Below, in pieces: positions 12,297-24,835 of a DNA stretch of 64,000 nt (its first letter is position 1; every line of letters begins with the position of its first letter). The DNA comes from Pyxicephalus adspersus (Eukaryota; Chordata; Amphibia; Anura; Pyxicephalidae): the NCBI RefSeq assembly GCF_032062135.1, contig NC_092859.1:124431806-124495805 (forward strand), in the 5' to 3' direction. A program made the position numbers and the translations under genes. The notes beneath the pieces are model-generated. The model had not been told where the DNA came from and searched no databases. It saw only the letters and a program-made list of their open reading frames with translations.

Positions 12297-13099
12297 CAAG
12301 GGGGTGCTGAGAAAATCCTGGCTTTGCCCAGTAAGAAAAGGGCCAAAGTTATGAAATACCACATTTATTTAACATATTCCCCCTGAGACTGATGCACTTG
12401 GTACAGCGTTATTGCAGCTTTTCTAGACCGTTCAAATAAAAGTCTTTTGGTTGGGCCGCAAACCAGCTCTTAGCAGCATCTTTGACGTCAAAAATGTCTT
12501 CAAAACGTTGCCCTTTCAGGTGTTTCTTCAAATTCGGTAACAGATATTAGTCTGAGGGGGCCAGGTCAGGTGAATAGGGGGGATGGTGGACCAATTGGAA
12601 ACCCAGGGTGTTCAATTTGGCAGCCACAATGTTGGACGTGTGCACAGGTGGATTGTCCTGCACAAAAAGGAGGTTAGCATAATACTGTCTGGTGATACTA
12701 GAGCCCTGAGGTAGGTAGTCCACCAACAGAATACCGTCTTTGTTCCAGAAAACGGAGACCATTACTTTTTTGACTGATTTCTGGGTTCGGAACTTTTTCA
12801 GCCGCGGGGACCCGCTGTGACGCCATTCCTTTGACTGTTCCTTGGTTCCTTGGATCATAGATCATAGGAGCCAAGTTTCATCCTCTGTCACTAACCTAGC
12901 CAAAAAGTCCAAAAAGTGAAACTTGCTTGTGCCTCTGCCATCACAGCTTCTCACTAAAAGAAAAACAGTTTTAAGAATCGCAAAGACCTGATATTTGCAA
13001 AGTTACATACTAAGATATTAGGCTCTCATATGCCCCCACACTCCTTTTTCTATTTCATCTGGAAGGGGGCAAAGTCAGGAACTTCTCAGCACCCCCTCG
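12297..13099 (-). mobile_element. mariner-type element, internally deleted
   Basis: Terminal inverted repeats are clear. The left reads 'caagggggtgctgagaaaat' from 12297 and the right reads '...acttctcagcaccccctcg' to 13099, each next to TA (12295-12296 and 13100-13101). On the minus strand 12858-12410 encodes a mariner transposase C-terminal half: KKVMVSVFWNKDGILLVDYL, VQDNPPVHTSN with the second catalytic aspartate, and HHPPYSPDLAPSD with the third-aspartate region. Next come one in-frame stop and LPNLKKHLKGQRFEDIFDVK. At about 0.8 kb it is much shorter than a full element of about 1.3 kb; the N-terminal half is missing near 12960. Confidence 0.88.
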
Positions 13100-13129
13100 T
13101 AATCTGCACAGGAGAAGAGTATTGAGTTA

Positions 13130-14828
13130 CTGCAGTCAGGTCCATAAATATTTGGACAGAGACAACTTTTGGTCTAATTTTGGTTCTGTACATTACCACA
13201 ATTAATTAAAAAAAAAAAACAACAACTGTTGAAATGCAGACTTTCAGCTTTAATTCAGTGGGTTTAACAAAAAGATTTCATAAAAATGTGAGGAACTAAA
13301 GCCTTTTTTTTGTTTTACACAAAGACTTCATTTCAGGGGCTCAAAAGTAATTGGACAATTCACTCAAAGGCTTTTTCATGGGCTGGCGTGGGCAATTCCT
13401 TTGTTATGTCATTATCAATTAGGCAGATAAAAGGCCTGGAATTGATTTGAGGGGGGGGGGGNNNNNNNNNNNNNNNNNNNNNNNNNNNNNNNNNNNNNNN
13501 NNNNNNNNNNNNNNNNNNNNNNNNNNNNNNNNNNNNNNNNNNNNNNNNNNNNNNNNNNNNNNNNNNNNNNNNNNNNNNNNNNNNNNNNNNNNNNNNNNNN
13601 NNNNNNNNNNNNNNNNNNNNAGTGGCAAAATCTACAGTTTGGTACATCATGAAAAAGAAACAAAGCACTGGTGAACTCAGCAATGCCAAAAGACCTGGAC
13701 GTCCACGGAAGACAACACTATTGGATTATTGCAGAATCATTTCCATGGGGAAGAGAAACCCCTTCACAACAGCCAACCAAGTGAACAACACTCTCCAGGA
13801 GGTAGGCGTATCAATATCAAAGTCTACCATAAAGAGAAGATTGCATGAAAGTAAATACAGAGGGTGCACTGCAAGGTGCAAGCCACTCATAAGCCTCAAG
13901 AATTGAAAGGCTAGATTGGACTTTGCTCAAAAACATCTAAAAAAGCCAGCACAGTTCTGGAAAAACATTCTTTGGACAGATGAAACCAAGATCATCCTTT
14001 ACTAGAATGATGGCAAGAAAAAAGTATGGAGAAGGTGTGGAACAGCTCATGATCCAAAGCATAGCACATCGTCTATAAAACATGGCGGAGGCAGTGTGAT
14101 GGCTTGGGCATGCATGGCTGCCAGTGGCACTGGGACACTAGTGTTTATCGATGATGTGACACAGGACTGAAGCAGCCGAATGAATTCTGAGGTGTTCAAA
14201 GACATACTGTCTGCTCAAATCCAGCTAAATGCAGTCACATTGATTGGGAGGCATTTCATAATATAGATGGACAATGACCCAAAACATACAGCCAAAGCAA
14301 CCCATGAGTTTATTAAAGCAAAGAAGTGGAATATTCTTGAATGGCCAAGTCAGTCACCTGATCTGAACCCAATTGAGCATGTATTTCACTTGTTGAAGAC
14401 TAAACTTTCGACATAAAGGCCCTCAAACAAACAGCAACTGAAAGCCGTTGCAGTAAAGGCCTGGCAGAGCATTAAAAAGAAGGAAACCCAGCATCTGGTG
14501 ATGTCCATGATTTCAAGACTACAAGGCTGTCATTGCCAACACAGGGTTTTCAAACAAGTATTGGAAATTAACATTTTATTTTCAGCTTTTTAATTTGTCC
14601 AATTACTTTTGAGCCCATGAAATGAAGTAGTTGTGTTAAAAAAAAAAAAAAAAAAAAAGGCTTTAGTTCCTCACATTTTTATGCAACTTTTTTGGGTCAG
14701 CCCACTGAATTAAATCGGAAAGTCGGCAGTTCAACTGCATCTGCGTTGTTTCATTTAAAATTATTTGTGGTATGTTCAGAACCAAAACTAGAAAAAAGTT
14801 GTCTCTGTCCAAATATTTATGGACTGTA
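13130..14828 (+). mobile_element. Tc1-like transposon, near full length, with assembly gap
   Basis: Long subterminal inverted repeats bound it: left 'cagtcaggtccataaatatt...gacagagacaac', right '...gttgtctctgtccaaatatt...tatggactg' followed by TA. Transposase pieces on the + strand run from about 13622 to 14560: a helix-turn-helix region with GRPRK, ILWTDETKI (first Asp), [11 protein letters not shown] (second Asp) and [13 protein letters not shown] (catalytic Glu). Several stop codons break it, so it is not active as it stands. A 159-base N run follows a G homopolymer, so the transposase start cannot be read. A deleted sister copy lies at 28986-29913. Confidence 0.9.
13462..13620. other. Assembly gap (159 N)
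   Basis: All bases are N. The gap begins directly after a run of G (13451-13461) inside the Tc1 element, so a homopolymer or collapsed repeat is the probable cause of the failed assembly. Confidence 0.99.
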
Positions 14829-15454
14829 AAAGCACTATCCGAACTGAATAAACTTCCTTAGCAGAGACTGTGTATAATGGAAAATTATTTCTTTGCCTTA
14901 CTTGTCAATACTTATTAAAGGTTTCTCATAAAGGTGTACTTGTTGAAAGACCATATAGCCTCAGAGAACATCAGCCACTTCCTTTGGAGATAAAGCCTTT
15001 CAGGTGCAGCCCACATTCAAATGAAATTCCTGACTTGCTTGAAAGCGTTTGAAATGTATGCAGGAAAGTTCAGTGCTTAGGATAAAGGCATGTTTTGTTG
15101 GAAAATAACTCTGCTTTATAGAACGTAAATGTACCTTGAATTTAGGAGATGTAAATAATACCAAGAAATATTTTGTTTGTCACCCTTCTGGCTATTCATA
15201 TAAAATGCCTAAAGTTTATTCTTTGGTTATTCTGCTTTAATATTCTTTTAATGTGGCAAGTATAGGTCCACCTGAGTACAAGATAAACCTTTGTGATTAT
15301 GTGGTTTCAAAACAGTTTATAGTGCACACCTTTCGTTCTCTTGTAAAATGCCTCCTCTGTGTTTTATTGTGTAAGAAAGAAGGTCATGGTAGAGGTGTGT
15401 TCTGTATACTTAGAAGAAAGGAAAATCCAGGTTTTGCCTTTATCATCCAGGTGA

Positions 15455-15668
15455 CGCAGCTTTTCTCAACCTTTTTACCATGTAGGAACCCTTTAAATGA
15501 CTTTAAGTTCTTCAGGGAACCCTTACTATGATAACAATATACACAGCTTAGCTCAGAGTACATTAGTGTAGTGGTCAGTGTCACTTAAACTAATCTGAGA
15601 GGCACAAACTGCTCATTCCTCAAAGAACCCTAGCAATCTTTGGAGGAACTCTGGCAGAAACACTGACT
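15455..15668. repeat. hAT-like MITE ('tctcaacctttttaccatg' family)
   Basis: The left end 'cagcttttctcaaccttttt' and right end 'aactctggcagaaacactg' form imperfect inverted termini. Between them lie the family phrases 'aggaaccctttaaatgactt' and 'tcagggaacccttactatga'. It is related to 5541-5905. There is no coding capacity. Confidence 0.6.
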
Positions 15669-17599
15669 GATTTTTCTCTATAGAGATTTTCTCTACATAG
15701 TTTTAGTGGGACATTTGTCCCAATTTCCTTCAGTGTGATAGAATTAGGATATGAGGTGCGTTTTATTTGGTTTAAAGCAAAATAAATCCAATAGGTTTAG
15801 GGCAAATATTTCATGCAAATCAGATGATCTACATATCCTATAAGGAGCTCTAAATTACCTCTCTTCATCTATCTCATGTAAAGATCAGGAGGTTCCTAAG
15901 CTTTCAGATCACTCCAGACCTGGTGTTTTCACACAAAATAAGTCATGTAACTGTCATGAAAACATTTATACCCTATATCATATATGGCCACAATTAATAA
16001 TGTGTGAGTTGCTACATGATCACATGCCATAAACAGGCTGTGTTGCTTGCCTGATGGTTGACTTGTTTATTTAAGCCATCAAGAAACGCTCAGGCAGTAA
16101 ATGAACCCTAAGGTTGTAATCAATTCCTGTGTGTGATTACCTCTTACACATTTAAGTAAATTCATTGAATATGCAAGCAATCATTATGAACCCATTTATG
16201 TAACGTGATCATGTTGCCATAGGGTCAGTAAGCCCATGTAAGGTTTGGGAGCTATGGCACTCTACAGCAACTGCATCAAATTTCTTGTGGCAATCAGATA
16301 TATTTTGCGAAATGCTTTTAACATAAAAATGTTTTTTCTGTTGTGATGAAGGAAAGGTCACTCAATTTAATCATTTATTTGCTCTTCCCTACCCAAATAA
16401 AGTAGTGTTCTAGTATGTTTGCTTCTTGAACTGTGTAAAAAGCTTCATATATATGCCTATTTTCACATTGAACCTTTCAGGTTACTAGAAAGAGTAGAGG
16501 TGATGATAATTGATAATAGAATTTTTCATACACCTTAAATAATTACAGAGGTATAGAATGCAAAAACCATTACCAGACCTTCCAGTGGCCATGTTTTTAT
16601 TATTTTTAGTTATCCAATAAAATGTATCACTTTTACCAGCTATTTTGCCTTGTTTTTGTAATAAATAAAACACAGAATTGCACATACAATTAAGCATTTT
16701 TATTGAATTTGAGGGATATTAAAACGTGTCTAATTTTTACTACATATTCCTTTGTTTAAGTACTTTACTAGACATGAGACTTTTTTTTATTATTATTAAA
16801 ATTCATTTAGCAGATAATATCTTTTCATGATCCAGTAAGATACTTTAGAAGAATGAATAACTTGTAAAGAATTGACGTTGCAGTTCACTGTCATGATATG
16901 TTGAAGAAATTTAGGTAATTCTTATATATCTTTATCACATAATCCTTTTGTGGGTCTCGCTGGCAGTGAGGTCTTAAGGAACCGTGAATAGCACATTGTG
17001 TGGATGTCAAATTTCTGTGTCTGCATCTCCTACTCTTTCAGATTAAACGTTTAATTTACTGCTGAGTACATTTAATTTATTTAATTGCTGTTTTCAATCC
17101 ACTGAGATCAGTTCGACCATAGCCACTTGGCAGAGCTTAACCATCCCCTCCCGTACAGTGTTTTTAATTTGAAATTTCTTACGTTCCAAACTTCTGTCAG
17201 TCGCCAGCTAAGAGGCAGCATTTTAATGCCATGTTAATATAAGATATAAAAAAAACTTGAAACACCTACTTTTTGTTCCATATTGTTTTTGGTTAGGTGG
17301 GCTTGGCAGGTATACAGTAAAAAAAAAGTCATAAAAGAATGAGAGCGTTATTAAAACTTTGTTGACTGTTCTTTGTGACTTCGGTCTGTTGAAATAATAT
17401 TATTACGGCACATCATTCAGCATCTGTGTTACTTTAGCAAAGTAATTACAGTAAAGCACATATATTGAAGTATCTTCTGTACACAGAAAGCTTTTACAGT
17501 GCATGTGTGACACTTTGCAAGTTTTGGTAACCACATAATTTTAACAAAACTCTATGGCAACCAAACAGACCAGTAACGTGTTTGTGTAGAAAGACTAAA

Positions 17600-18070
17600 T
17601 GAACCTTTAAAGGAGACCCAAGCATTATTATATTTTATATCAGATCTCACATGCACATCTACTGAACATTGCACCTCACACAAACATTGCACAGTTTTAA
17701 AGGCTATCAACATTTAAAGTAGACCTTAAGTGAGGAAACAAAAAAACATTAGAAGTTAGTACTATTAGCAAAATAACACATAGCTAACTCCCTGGCTCCT
17801 GGTGCCATGTAGCTTAAAGCTTTGCTCTGTGTGCAGCATCACCGCACACAGAGCAAGCTGCCAGGGATAATGCAACTCCTGCACATGCGCAGGGGTTACA
17901 TCATCCAATAAGCGAAGAAGTGCACCCTCTTCACAAAAAGCCACTGTGGAGGCGGAGGAGAAGATGGCATGTTCCATGTATACAGCGATGATGGGTCCTG
18001 GACATGCCATTGATTCAGGGGCAACTGCACAGGGTATGTATGTGCCATAATCAGTAGCTGTCAAACAAAA
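17600..18070. repeat. Probable dispersed non-autonomous repeat, unclassified
   Basis: A segment of locally higher GC with internal inversions, for example 'gctctgtgtgcagcatcacc' against 'gcacacagagcaagctgcca', and 'gcacatgcgcaggggttaca', which recurs as 'gcacatgcgcaggagctaca' at 27790. The phrase 'ttaaagtagaccttaagtga' resembles the end of the repeat at 53333-53863. I cannot place the ends exactly. Confidence 0.4.
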
Positions 18071-18639
18071 TTCAAAGTTTAATAACCACATGGAATATCT
18101 TATAAGAAACTGGAGTTCTAATGTAGTATACTTTGAAATGCATTTCTTTCTCTGCAGTTATTATAATTAGTATTTTTATTGCTCCAACATATAAAACAGA
18201 TAGGACCCTGCTCAGAAGAGCTTACAATTTAAGAGGAGATGGTAATGTCAATATATAGGCATTGTATATTATTTTAATATGAAAAATTATTTTGAGAACA
18301 ATAATTGGGTATATCCACCCAAAACCTTTTTTAGGCAAAAAGTAGCAATGTTTTCATCGCTAGGTGAGACTTAAGAATTAAGCTAACAGGTTCCACAAAT
18401 GGAACAAGATTTTTATTGCAGAAGTGTCAGACTACGTGCCCTCAAATTGCAGTGTTCCTTTACAAGAACAATGAGCTGCACATTTGCAGTTCAGTGTAAG
18501 AAGCCAGGACATGCAGGGCTACCAGGACAGAGCTTGCAGTGGTTGCAGTTTTGTATTTGTGCAGTATGGCTTCACTTTAGGTGTATGAGTATACACAGAT
18601 TTATGAATTTTGAGAAAAAATATTTGGTTGATTTATTGT

Positions 18640-19060
18640 AAGTCTGGTCTAGCAACAGTACTCATGGGACACCATTCCCCCAAATCAAACGCGACACTCT
18701 TCACCTATAGCAAGCCCTCGGGAGACTGGTTGCGTTTCCCAGCAGATGGGGTCCCCCAAGAGTGCACAAGGGATGGTGTCTGGGGAAGAGCTGTCAGAAT
18801 ATCAAGAACCCACAGGTAAGCAGTGCTGGGATTCCAACAGAGATAAGTCAAGATAACAGAACAAGAGGTCATACACAGGTAATCCATCCACCAGACAAGG
18901 TACACAAGGGCAAGACACAAGCAAAGTCGCGATCACAGGCAAAAGGGTGGTAAAGGCAGCATAAACTCACAGGGTCAGAAACAGGCAAGGTCAGCAACAG
19001 TAAATCAGACCAATACACACCAGCGGCAAGTTAGCCCAGCTTATTGCTACAATGTTTTAA
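18640..19060. repeat. Possible dispersed repeat or LTR fragment
   Basis: Composition shifts to CA/GA-rich and GC-richer than the surrounding intron, with phrases such as 'ggtcagaaacaggcaaggtc' that look like frog retroelement LTR or leader sequence. I see no paired LTR and no protein motif; this is a composition-based suggestion only. Confidence 0.3.
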
Positions 19061-19476
19061 AATCTTAGCGCCATTGGCAGCACAGGATGTGAACTGATCT
19101 GCCTCCAAAATCCCCTTCAGCTGTGCACTGCCTCAGAGTGTGTGCTGGGGATGCTGATAAAATACATCAGGCTGCATGGCTAAGGGGATGCAGGGGATGC
19201 TGCTATTTCTTTATTCTTCTTGCTGTTGTAAGTGACATTGCTGAACAAAGGCAGTGTTGAATACTGCGGTATACACAGAATCACAGATCTGAAGAGTTTC
19301 CTAACATTTAAATTGTGAAGTGTACATTGATGCAAGTGTATGTCAAGAATCTTTTCTACTACACTTTTTTAATGCATGTCCTTCTTTCTAACAAACATTT
19401 TATCTTCCAATTAAACAGTATACTGTAACTTTATATTTTGGTAAAGTAATTGATTATCATCTACTTCTTGCTCTAG

Positions 19477-19643
19477 GAAAAGAAACGAATTGCAATTTGC
19501 AATGCTGCTCGACAATGGGATATTCAGCAGAACAGAATAGTGCTTGGGACAAATTCAGATCAAGGCAGTGGTTGTGTAAGCCCTTCACATAAACCATGTT
19601 CACTGAATGGGTCTACGGCTTATGAATTTAGTGAAGAAAAAAG
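19477..19643 (+). CDS. LRRC49: LRRC49 exon: basic helix and linker
   Basis: Acceptor gctctag, donor AAAAAAG|gtaatt. It reads EKKRIAICNAARQWDIQQNR, then a Ser/Pro-rich linker with SGCVSPSHKPCSLNGSTAYE and FSEEK, and ends two bases into an Arg codon. The linker is the least conserved part of this protein and probably disordered. Phase 0 at the start and phase 2 at the end fit its neighbours exactly. Confidence 0.85.
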
Positions 19644-19970
19644 GTAATTTCAAAATGTTTCGTATTATTTTGCTGTATTCATTATTTAACATTATTATAT
19701 TTTATATGCCAGTATTTACAGTGAAAAGAAATATATAGGTGTATGTTTGCTTGTGTCCTACTTTTCCAAAAAGAGAACAGGAAGTGAGAGGAAATTCTTC
19801 TAGATGATAAATTGTTGTCACTAAAAGAAATGTATTGCATACATTGCAAGATTTACCCTCCATTCTTTTTTCAGTGGCACATTTGTTTAAAATGTTTTAT
19901 TCACCCTCTAGATCTAAGCTAATGGCGCCCCAGTGCTGCCACTGCTTTTTACAATACCGACAAACACATT

Positions 19971-20195
19971 GGGCGTGATTTATTAAAGCTCTCCAAGACT
20001 GAGGAAGATACACTAATATGGGTGAACTTGGCTGATTCTGCAAACCTGGAATAATTCTGAAACAGGATTGAAAACAATTGCCTACTAATGGTAAATTTAT
20101 TTTTAAGAATTCTTTTTCAGGTTTGCTGCATCACTTATGCATCTCCAACAATAGTTTTTTTTCCAGTCCTGGAGAGCTTTAAAAAATCAGGCAAA
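19971..20195. repeat. Foldback MITE, copy 3
   Basis: Begins 'ttgggcgtgatttattaaag' plus 'ctctccaagactgaggaaga' and closes '...cctggagagctttaaaaaat' plus 'caggc'. It has the same inverted layout as the other copies, with a diverged centre. Confidence 0.7.
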
Positions 20196-23100
20196 TTATC
20201 TAAAGTAGGCAAACAGCCATACATTGTGAACGACTGTGGAATGTTCTGTCCAAGGCTGGTGTATGAAAAGTGACTGTTAATGGCTCTGAGAGTACATTGG
20301 TTCATTATTTACAGTGTTGTGCACTTTAATCTAGTTTATCCAGTACATCTTCCTGCATTACAATACTGTGCAGAGTAATACAGGCTTTAATGGTATTACA
20401 GCTGGCAAAGTCAAACTTTTTAAGATAGTAAAGGATTATTCAAATAACGAAAACAAAAATACTTGCTACAGTAAATTAAGTGAGTTTGTTGAAGGGTATT
20501 CTAACCAGAAATGCTATTCTTTTTTGCCCATATGGTAGAGGCTGATTTGTATAAATAGAAAAGCTTTTACGGATCTGCTTTTTAAAATCATTCATTAAAG
20601 TTATTTTCTTAGTTATTTTTAATTTATGTAACAATTTGCGATGAACATAGTGTCTTCCTTGTGAAAATAATGAATTGTCTTAAAACATTCAATATTAAGT
20701 CATGGTTATAAAAGCATCAAAACAGAAAACTCTTATTTCAAAACAAAGCACACTGAATTGAGAGTAAAAAAAAGTTGGGTCCAAACCACATATCTAATAT
20801 GATTGGACAAATTAAAAATGTGAAATCTTCAGGGGTAAGATATATCATAAATGTACATTTTGTACTCAATAAATCTGTCTCTGTTTGAAACACCATTCTA
20901 GTCTAGGTCACCTTATACTTCCTAATGGTTATCCCTCTTCAGCGTTGAAACTTTTATTAACCTGAACAGGTAATTGTTGGGCAAAGTGTATTTATTTTTA
21001 GGTAATTATAATATTAAAATAATTTTTCACTGCAATATCCATGTGTGATTCTTAATGCTGCCGTGTGCTCATCTGCTCTTCATTACTGATTTATCTGCAG
21101 TCAATTTCACTTTTCAGTCCTGAAAAGAAACTTGTTAATAAATTCTCTCTTCTTCTCACCTCATAAGGAGTTCCCTGCATTTGTGTCACTCTAATCCCAA
21201 CACTGCCTAAAATTGGAAGTCCCAAAAAAGTGTTGATATCTAGTCAACATTATCAATAGAGACTCTTGCACTGGTAGCTGACACTAGAATGAGCATATTT
21301 TCCCAGAAGGTTGGATTGCATATAAATCTTTTACCCCAAAATATCCCTCCACACATGCCATAGTTTAGGAACAATGGTATAGCATTTTAGTTTCAAGAAC
21401 TGATTACCAAATTTTTGAATCTCAGCAATGTAGTCAACCTAAAGCCATTTTTTTCCAAATAATATAAAAACTTGCACATAAAAAGGTTTGAAATAAAATT
21501 ATAATGGATTTGCTCAGATTTATTTTGATTTATTTTCCTTAAAGTTTACAGTGTTCACGTATGATTAAATTGTCGAGAATGCAGAGAACTGACTGCATTC
21601 TGTGTATTAATGGCTAAGCCAGATGGTTCTGTTTTTCTGGAACCAGAGGCTTGCACTGTAGTGTTCTGTAAATGTATCACTGTGCAATTCAGGTCTGTAT
21701 CATTGATACACCATAAAGTAGGCTATTCTTTGTAAGGAGCATGCCATCTGCCTTTTGTAAGTAGCGGTATGGAATATACCTTTGATTCCTGAAGTCATTT
21801 GTAGCATTTGGGCTTTAAGGGCTTTGAATTTTACAGAAAATCAGCAAGGCACTTTATATGTACACATTAGAACTTTAAAAGGGTTGATATAGGCTGTCCC
21901 TTTAGAGGAAAGGGAAGCATCCATGCTTTGCCATTCCGAATTTAAAAAGTTATTTGGGGACATTTTTCACAGGGCAAAAGCACATAGCATAGAAGGCATA
22001 CCACCTCTCTTAATTAGGTGAAGAAGTAGAGAAGAGCACAACCGCTTTCTGACCCAGGAGCCACTTATTCTTGCTAAAACCTGGAGCAGATATAGAACCT
22101 ATAGAAGTTGCGGACAACTCCAAAAGTGGCACAATTATACCTATTTCTTTTTCTTCATAGGAATCAAGTAATGCACCCACATGGGTCACACAGATATCAA
22201 AAATGTGAGTGCTCAGTATTTAAGTAGAATAGATAAATCAGTCCATTAACCACAGTTATGCATATATTAATGTTTATAGCGATATTTTATGTACATGGCA
22301 ATATCCGTTTAGCACATATGACCTCCCTGTGTTTTAATAATTAGATCAGTTATGTCATTATATGTTAAATCATTGAGTACTATAATTTCCATAGTTTTAG
22401 AAGTAAACATACTTTGTCCTTCTGGGCTTGTCAATACATTTAAATAGCTTTTAAGCCCCATACTCCATAAATTATTAACACTAAAACGTGTGCAATAAAA
22501 TGCTTTTATTTCTTCCCCTAAACACATTTTAAATGACTTCTAGAACTTAGTAAATCACACAAATATCTTAAATATTTTAATCAATACCTGAAGCCGTGGT
22601 TGCTTTGAATGGTAAGATAACACAGGTGTGCCTGTTCTCAGTTAAGCAGTTCATAACTCTTGAAATAGAATCTTAAATTAGATTACAATTTATGCTGGAT
22701 CAAAATTCACTTTTAAAGGATATAGCACTTAACATGTTTTATTACTTGGTATTCATATTTGTTTAATAGAAATATAACATTACATTTTCCAACCATATTG
22801 TTTCTAGATCTCCTCTTTGCATTACAAATGTAAAATAAAAAAAAGATATAAATAGAGAATACAGAGTGCTGGATAAAAGTAATAAATTGTACAGTATGGT
22901 GCAGGAGTAATGTGCAAAATGCAGAAAATATTACTTGGAAAAACAGGTTCTTAGGGATTTTAAAGTTTTATCCTCATAAAGACCTCTAGTCAAGTCTTTG
23001 GATCACAAAGCAGTGTGCAGTATGTTATTTTGCTGTGCTTTTCAGCTGTCTCATATTTTTAGGGAACAACTGTTTGTTTTCTAGGGATGAGATGCTTTTA

Positions 23101-23714
23101 TGTCCATAGAAAGCTTTGTATTGTTCATGTATGTGTCTGGGCATACATTTATCTCATATTCATATACAGTACATGCATGAATACAAGCAAAATTCCAAGT
23201 CACAGAATATCTATTTAAAAACAGGTGAATTAGTCTTTAAGCAATGTAGATAGTTCATAAAGAATAGTCATTGGATCAAGTCTTTGAAAATGTAGGATAA
23301 TATTGACATAGGCCACCAAGAGACATGACCACTGTTATCTTGGTGCTTCACTTTATGCAAGAGTGGCAAAAAGAAGTTCTTGTTAACACAAACCCACACA
23401 AAATCTCACCTACAGTTTGTCAGCATGTATGTGGAAGACTATAGCTGAGAAAACTGGGCATTAATCAGTGCTGTTTCCTTGCAAGATTTTTAACAGTTTG
23501 TGTAATTTTACTTTATAAATGTTTGGTCTTATAAAAAAAATAAACTTAGAACAGAAGGTATTCACATATCTCTTTACATAAAATTTCCCAAAAAATAGGT
23601 TTATTCCTCTTTTTAGGAAACCCGGTGGATCCATGCAAATTGTTTCTTTATGCCAGAATGCCAAAATGCACATCAAGAACTGCTTGTCTATAGGGCAAAT
23701 ATAGCTTATATTTA

Positions 23715-24672
23715 CAGTGAGGGAAAGAAGTATTTGATTCCCTGCTGATTTTGTACGTTTGCCCTCTGACAAAGAAATGACCTGTCTATAATTTTATTGG
23801 TGGGTTTATTGTAGCTGTGAAAGACAAAATAACAACAAAAGAACCCTCAAAAACCCAGTGCTCAAACTGGATGGGATTAAGGTCTGGAAACTGGCTAGGA
23901 CCTTCATGTACTTCTTCTTGAGCCACTCCTTTGTTGCCTTGGCCGTGTGTTTTGGGTCATTGTCATGCTGAAATACCCATCCACAACCCATTTTCAATAC
24001 CCTGGCTGGGGGAAGGAGGTGCTCAACCAAGATTTGAAGGTGTCCTCTCCCCTTAGCAGAAAAACACCCCCAAAGCATATTGTTTCCACCTCCATGTTTG
24101 ATAGTGTTGTTGGTGTTCTTGGGGTCATAGGCAGCATTTCTCCTCCTCCTACAAACATGGCGAGTTGAGTTGATGCCAAAGAACTCAATTTTGGTCTCAT
24201 CTGACCACAACACATTCACCCAGTTCTCTTCTGGATCATTCAGATGTTCCTTGGAAAACTGCAGACAGGCCTGTACACATGCTATCTTAAACAGGGGGAC
24301 TTTGCCGGCTCTGCAAGATTGCAGGCCTTCACGGCACAGTGTGTTACCAATTGTTTTCTTGCTGACTATGGTCCCAGCTGCCCTAAGATCATTGACAAGT
24401 TTCTTTTATACAGGTACTGTAACAAGCTTACAGGGAAGACACCAGGGAGCCTGAAATCTTGCTGGTTGATAAGCGATCATAATTTTTTTCACTCATTACA
24501 ATGCACATCAAGCTCTGACTTTTGAGCACTGGGTTTTTGAGGGTTCTTTTGTTGTTACTCTGTCTCTCACAGTTACAATAAACCTACCTATACAATTATA
24601 GATTGGTCATTTCTTTTTCAGAGGGCAAACATACAAAATCATCAGGGGATCAAATACTTCTTTCCCTCACTG
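23715..24672 (-). mobile_element. Tc1-like transposon, internally deleted
   Basis: TA-flanked ends match: left 'cagtgagggaaagaagtatt', right '...aatacttctttccctcactg'. Inverted repeats of about 190 bp include 'ttgccctctgacaaagaaat' on the left and its inverse on the right. Minus-strand transposase 24219-23870 contains [13 protein letters not shown] (first Asp), an HGGG...[15 protein letters not shown] core and [16 protein letters not shown] (second Asp). The stretch with the catalytic Glu and the N-terminal DNA-binding region are deleted or degraded. The more complete sister copy is at 63263-64000. Confidence 0.9.
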
Positions 24673-24714
24673 TATAGAACTAATTATTGCAAACTGCATA
24701 CAGTTATTAAAACT

Positions 24715-24835
24715 GGAAACCATAGCTTGTACTGATTTGGTTTGAGGGATTTTCCATGCATTTAGTCCAGTAAAATCTGGATCACCCAGGCTCTCACATG
24801 ATAGTCTGTTCTTCAGTCTTGGAGCTTTCATTTAC
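24715..24835. repeat. Foldback MITE, partial copy
   Basis: Only one arm is evident: 'ctggatcacccaggctctca' then 'catgatagtctgttcttcag' and 'tcttggagctttcat'. It matches the right half of copy 5 at 54050-54262. Confidence 0.55.

Larger units (their letters stand above)
7244..19476 (+). other. LRRC49: LRRC49 intron rich in DNA transposons
   Basis: Donor gtaaac at 7244; acceptor ttgctctag ending 19476. It contains a foldback MITE, a SINE, an isolated repeat tail, a GC-rich hAT-like element, Tc1 and mariner elements, an assembly gap and other dispersed repeats, each listed separately. The remaining stretches (about 8110-9450, 9610-10980, 14830-15450, 15670-17600) show no gene or recognisable repeat. 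Confidence 0.75.
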
